Of a stretch of DNA of 36,278 nt, positions 32,701 through 36,278 are shown in pieces; position 1 is the first letter of the stretch, and every line of letters starts with the position of its first letter. Below the pieces are notes generated by a model. That model saw only the letters and a list, made by a program, of their open reading frames with translations. It did no database searches and was not told the origin of the DNA. The stretch is from Hypsibius dujardini. Its lineage: Eukaryota > Tardigrada > Eutardigrada > Parachela > Hypsibiidae. The stretch is from NCBI GenBank assembly GCA_001579985.1, contig LRSR01014152.1, forward strand, positions 1 to 36,278. Direction: 5' to 3'. Made by a program: the position numbers and the translations under genes.

Positions 32701-32792
32701 TCAACATCATTCAGGCACATGCGAATCAAAATGAGGCATATCAACAACAGTCGACCTACCAAATCCAATCCGGGTTTTTCAACCAAAATGCT
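29770..32792 (+). repeat. Segmental duplication, right copy (CRTC-like gene 5' part)
   Basis: Direct counterpart of 21625-25139; it includes a GT-dinucleotide run (29788-29812) in the 5' flank. Homology ends at 32792 inside exon 5, where this copy continues with its own coding sequence. Confidence 0.9.
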
Positions 32793-33132
32793 TATAGTAC
32801 CGTCCCAACCTCAGGATATCAGCAGCACAATACAAATTCCTACCGGCCCACCATGAACAGCTACAGTTCGGGAACTGGCAGTTCGAGTTCGGACCTGATG
32901 TCGCCGATTTCCGACATTGTAATGACATCTGATAATGACTACGGCGTCAATTTTCCCTTGGCGGATGACGAAGTTTCGTCGTACAGCTTTGAGGTCCCTA
33001 CGTCTGCTAATATGGACTGGAATTCAAACGTAAGAACGGAAAAATTTAATATTGAAACGCAGACAGACCACATTTCTAGATATGCATGGATGCAGTCTAG
33101 GAGAGAGTTAAACAAACAATAAGACATGTGTG

Positions 33133-33171
<39 letters not shown>

Positions 33172-34194
33172 AGTAGTGACACGTACAGCGAGGTAGATAG
33201 GCAGACAAGTAGGTATGCAGGCAAGTAAATTACTAACGGATAAACAGCAGTCTTCGCTGTTGGTTTAGGCACAATCTGCAATCCCGATACCTAGAAACAC
33301 TAACCCACAGTCTAGCGGCTCTCAGTCCCACACACCTTATGGAACACAGCCCACAAGCACCAGTCACAAAGGCACAGTAACTCCGCCGTATGTGTCCTTT
33401 ACGAATGACCTGAAACCGCATGAGTCGGTGGAATATCGACCAAGGGTGGCGTCAATGCCGTCGATGAGTCTCCGTACAATCGTAAGTGGTTATATTTATA
33501 AGTGAATATAGCAAATAGAGTTGAGGCATTTGTTTCTTAGCGTTTAATGAACAAATGTTTCCTGGCTTAGGAGACAAATCGAGCAGCACTCTGCGGGAGT
33601 GTCGTGGTGGATCGGGCGGTCAAGAAGCCCGCCTTGGAACCTCAACCCATCAATTCGTTTGTGCCCATTCCCGTGCCCACCATTACCATCACCGATGGCA
33701 ACGGTAAAGACACTCATGAAGAGCGCTAATAGGAAGAAACTGAAATGCCAGACCTTTTTGGACAGGTTGGAGAAATATCTTCAGCTATTATGTAAATTTT
33801 ATGGAATATACATAATATATAATAATATATATTGTTATTTATAAATTGATTGAAACATCAAGTTTTGGGCAGGAGTATGCCGGTATTTTATTTCTCCCGG
33901 TATTCCACATGTTTGTTTCTCCTCCTTCCTTCTGCAGACCGTGAGAGTTTCAACTGCTACAAACAGCCCAGTTTCGACTCGGGAAACTGCGACGACCTGA
34001 TCTCTTTTCTCAACGGCGACGACAACGCGTGGGACCTGAACAGCTTACCCGGTGGTCCGGGCCAGGCGAATGAGATTGAAACATTTAGCCCAGCGGCTGA
34101 GCTTTCCATTTCGGATTTGGATGAACGCTTCCAGTTGGTGGACAGCCTCGTGCGAAGGGAACTCGGACTCAGCAGCGGAAACGATGCCGATTAA
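29926..34194 (+). CDS. CRTC-like (CREB-regulated transcription coactivator-like) protein, complete (8 exons, 683 aa)
   Basis: Exons 29926-30181, 30333-30523, 31554-31961, 32347-32498, 32588-33029, 33269-33481, 33571-33703, 33938-34194; phases close to 684 codons. Low-complexity Gly/Asn, Ser/Pro and Gln-rich protein of typical CRTC length. Support for CRTC is modest. The helix KIYEHQLREAETTKS (about 87-101) resembles the conserved N-terminal CREB-binding helix (KI..H....AE.T). Basic-x-x-Ser sites (LRRNSIQ, TRKLSSSTPNLS, RPRVASMPSMSL) look like AMPK/SIK 14-3-3 sites. PTITITDG near 590 resembles the conserved PNI-x-LT motif before the acidic C-terminal activation domain (DDLISFLNGDDNAWDLNSL). 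Family members shuttle to the nucleus and co-activate CREB. The donor of exon 4 (GTACGA) is unusual but phase-consistent and identical in both copies. Otherwise it should be called an unrecognised Gln/Ser-rich regulator. Confidence 0.65.
31976..32222. repeat. CTGT-rich microsatellite in CRTC-like intron (right)
   Basis: Interrupted CTGT/TTGT tetranucleotides just after the exon 3 donor, the counterpart of 24438-24545 but different in length and unit order. Confidence 0.85.
33130..33172. repeat. CAGA tetranucleotide microsatellite
   Basis: About ten CAGA units in intron 5 of the complete CRTC-like gene. Confidence 0.9.
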
Positions 34195-36278
34195 GCTGAA
34201 ATTTGAATTTTGTATCTCTTTTTTTAGAATTTCATCCCTCAGGTTTTATTAGTACTAGTTTAGTAATAATACACTTTAGTGGAACACACAAAGTGTCCTT
34301 TATGGTAATTTTTTGACGCATTCCGTCCAGCATCAGTCGGTCTCAGTTTGGTCAGGTAGAGGAAAGCAACCGTCTTGCCTTCAATTATCGAAGAGATAAA
34401 TCACGCGAAGAATTCTGGAGTTTTTTGTTTGTTGCGACAAGCTCAGGAAAAATAAGTATTGATATTTCGTTTCACCGACTAAGCCGCTTGTTGTCTTTAT
34501 CGCTTGTTTACAAGATACAAATCAGTCATGTAAACACAATTCGCTGGACGATCCGGCCGTTGCGACCTTTGATTCCGGAACAAGATTCTTGATTCTGATC
34601 TGTCTATTCTTAATCGGACGCAGTTGTGGTGACTTCTGTCTCATCAGAATGTCACGTGCTTAAGGTTCATCGCGCGCCGCCGGGAATGTCAAAGACAGTC
34701 CTCACTGCCTCAGGCCGGTCTCTACCGTGAACTGTGGGATCTTTCAGCCCGAGGTATCGCAGACCGCTTTCTTCCAATAATTTAATTAATTCTTGACCTT
34801 TTCACATATTTCTTTACGTTGGGAAAAGTCCTAAATACATTCCTGTGTTATGGCGGCAATTGTTTCGAGGGAATTCACAAATCACAAGCTTAGAATGGGG
34901 TCGCCGTTTAGTACGACTTCGGCTGTAGGAAGGTTCTCCTTTCTACTGTATCTAGCATCGTTCGAATATGTCTAGCTTGTCAAGTGCTCGATTTTTTACG
35001 GAATTTGCACAATACTTGCCGGACATCTCATCTACTGCTTCCCTTGTGACACCGCATGGTTACATAGAATAGCGGCGGGGTTGGGAACCTCTCATGGCTC
35101 AATCAAGCCCCATTGGGATTTGGGGACCGGCAAGATGTTAAGGTCACCGGCATTTACGGAGAAAGACCATAGCACAAACCTCTAAACGCCCTGAGCTCTC
35201 GAATCGGGATGTAGGTTGACCTTGCTCGCTCAGGCGAATATTGCGGTTTCCTTTGCAAAAACAAAGGCTGTCCTTTTCTTTTGTGTTCTGTTGTGTTCTT
35301 TTGTGTTCTGCTATATTATTTTATATTATGTTCTGTTCTGTTCTGTTCTGTTCCGTTCCGTTTCGTTATCTTCTATTCTGCTATGCTTTGTTCTGTTCTG
35401 CTCTGTTCTGCTCTGTTCTGTTATGTTTTGCTCGGTTAAACTTAGGCACGCTTGGCTGCGATATTATCGTACTGGTTGGCTAAAATATTGGGATTCAAAG
35501 TGAAAGGTGTCGGCTGTTGAATAGAGCGTCGTGATCATTCCGAAATACCTTCGTAGCACAACTGCGACAGTTAAATAGAAGTTATCGGTTGTGTTATACA
35601 AGCCATATACAAGCTGTATAAGCGTACATGTAGCTGCTAAAAGTGGCCGAGTCAGGCATATTCCACCTATACATTATTAAATATTTCGTGACACTTTTCA
35701 ATATCCCGCATTCCATTTAGAACCGATTGGCTGTAAAGACTAAACTATGAAAAAATTTATCAAAAGTAGTTTGCTGGTTGACCTTACCACGCCTCTTGCT
35801 ACTCATTTCCGGGGCATCATTGTGACGTGACGTTTCAGCCCCTCCGGGGAAACTCGTTTCTCATTAGGTGGAGGCGTCGCCACTACAAAGACGCGCCACA
35901 TACGTTCCCACTCCCAGCACTTAGTTTACTCTCATACGGGAAAGACCAAACGCTATTCCGGCATATTTCAGTAATTGAATTGCCGCCCTCTGTAAGCCCC
36001 AGATGGCCGGGCGCACAACTTTCGTGACCAGAGAGCAAGTGAAAAATTAGCAAACAGGCCCACCGTACATGACTTTACTGCCCCCATATACACGAGGCAA
36101 CACATCCGCATCCGCACCTAAATTTTACGGCTCTCGTGTTCCCCATACCCTCCATCCATTCGTCTTTGATGGGAACCCCGCGGGATCTCTCCTCCCCATG
36201 TGCGTATGCGTGTGTGCGCGCGCTCTTTCTCACACAGCATCATAAATGTCACATTTCATACATGAACACACTCCTCAT
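34195..36278. other. 3' flank and intergenic, no gene seen
   Basis: The first hundred bases are probably 3' untranslated sequence (AATAAT near 34267, no canonical AATAAA close to the stop). Beyond that no coding exon, RNA gene or transposon end was recognised on either strand, apart from the pentanucleotide repeat at 35275-35432. Confidence 0.5.
35275..35432. repeat. TTCTG pentanucleotide microsatellite
   Basis: Imperfect TTCTG/TTCCG/CTCTG units over about 160 bp. Hydrophobic open frames across it are artefacts. Confidence 0.9.

Noticed and set aside
1-36278. CRISPR arrays, bacterial operons, rRNA or tRNA genes
   Set aside because: No regularly spaced direct repeats with unique spacers, no ribosome-binding-site gene arrays, and no recognisable tRNA or rRNA segment were seen; the gene structure is eukaryotic.

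Overview
This is animal nuclear DNA. Every convincing gene is split by GT-AG introns, intergenic space is full of short inverted-repeat transposons and CTGT-type microsatellites, and the encoded families are metazoan: a natriuretic-peptide-receptor-like ligand-binding domain, CS-alpha-beta defensin-like peptides, a PARP2-like ADP-ribosyltransferase and a CREB-coactivator-like protein. Divergent sequences, small introns and a tandem family of receptor ectodomains suggest an invertebrate, probably an ecdysozoan. Tardigrade is a guess and is not demonstrated.

Layout, left to right. (1) 0.3-9.6 kb, minus strand: two tandem paralogs with an ANF-receptor (type I periplasmic-binding fold) ectodomain. 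The right one is complete (10 exons, 6516-9573, 498 aa) and ends right after the domain, with no membrane, kinase-homology or cyclase part found. Only the first exon of the left one is in the window. Between them lie a dead mariner element with intact ends (2136-3375), a fold-back element (5304-5913) and a possible small secreted ORF. (2) 11.2-14.6 kb, plus strand: two two-exon genes for secreted defensin-like peptides with a proline-rich tail. They share intron position and phase, and the second has lost one of the six cysteines. (3) 15.7-20.0 kb, minus strand: a 12-exon PARP2-like gene with a basic N-terminus, WGR, regulatory and catalytic domains and an intact H-Y-E triad. (4) 20.0-21.6 kb: duplicated upstream modules and a MITE. 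(5) 21.8-25.5 kb, plus strand: a truncated CRTC-like gene whose last exon runs in frame into a retroelement gag-like segment. (6) 25.1-26.5 kb: the rest of that retroelement (zinc knuckle, reverse transcriptase start), then a minus-strand fragment of the PARP gene (26498-26754). (7) 27.5-28.5 kb: a minisatellite. (8) 29.9-34.2 kb, plus strand: the complete CRTC-like gene (8 exons, 683 aa). (9) 34.2-36.3 kb: no gene seen.

The order PARP(-), truncated CRTC-like(+), retroelement fragment, PARP fragment(-), complete CRTC-like(+) is what a tandem duplication running from PARP exon 7 to CRTC-like exon 5 would leave, with a retroelement fragment at the junction. One intact copy of each host gene survives. 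The by-product is a still-open chimera of a host coactivator with a retroelement gag domain. Exon models were built by hand from splice consensus, reading frame and paralog comparison. All internal phases agree, but no transcript evidence was available.
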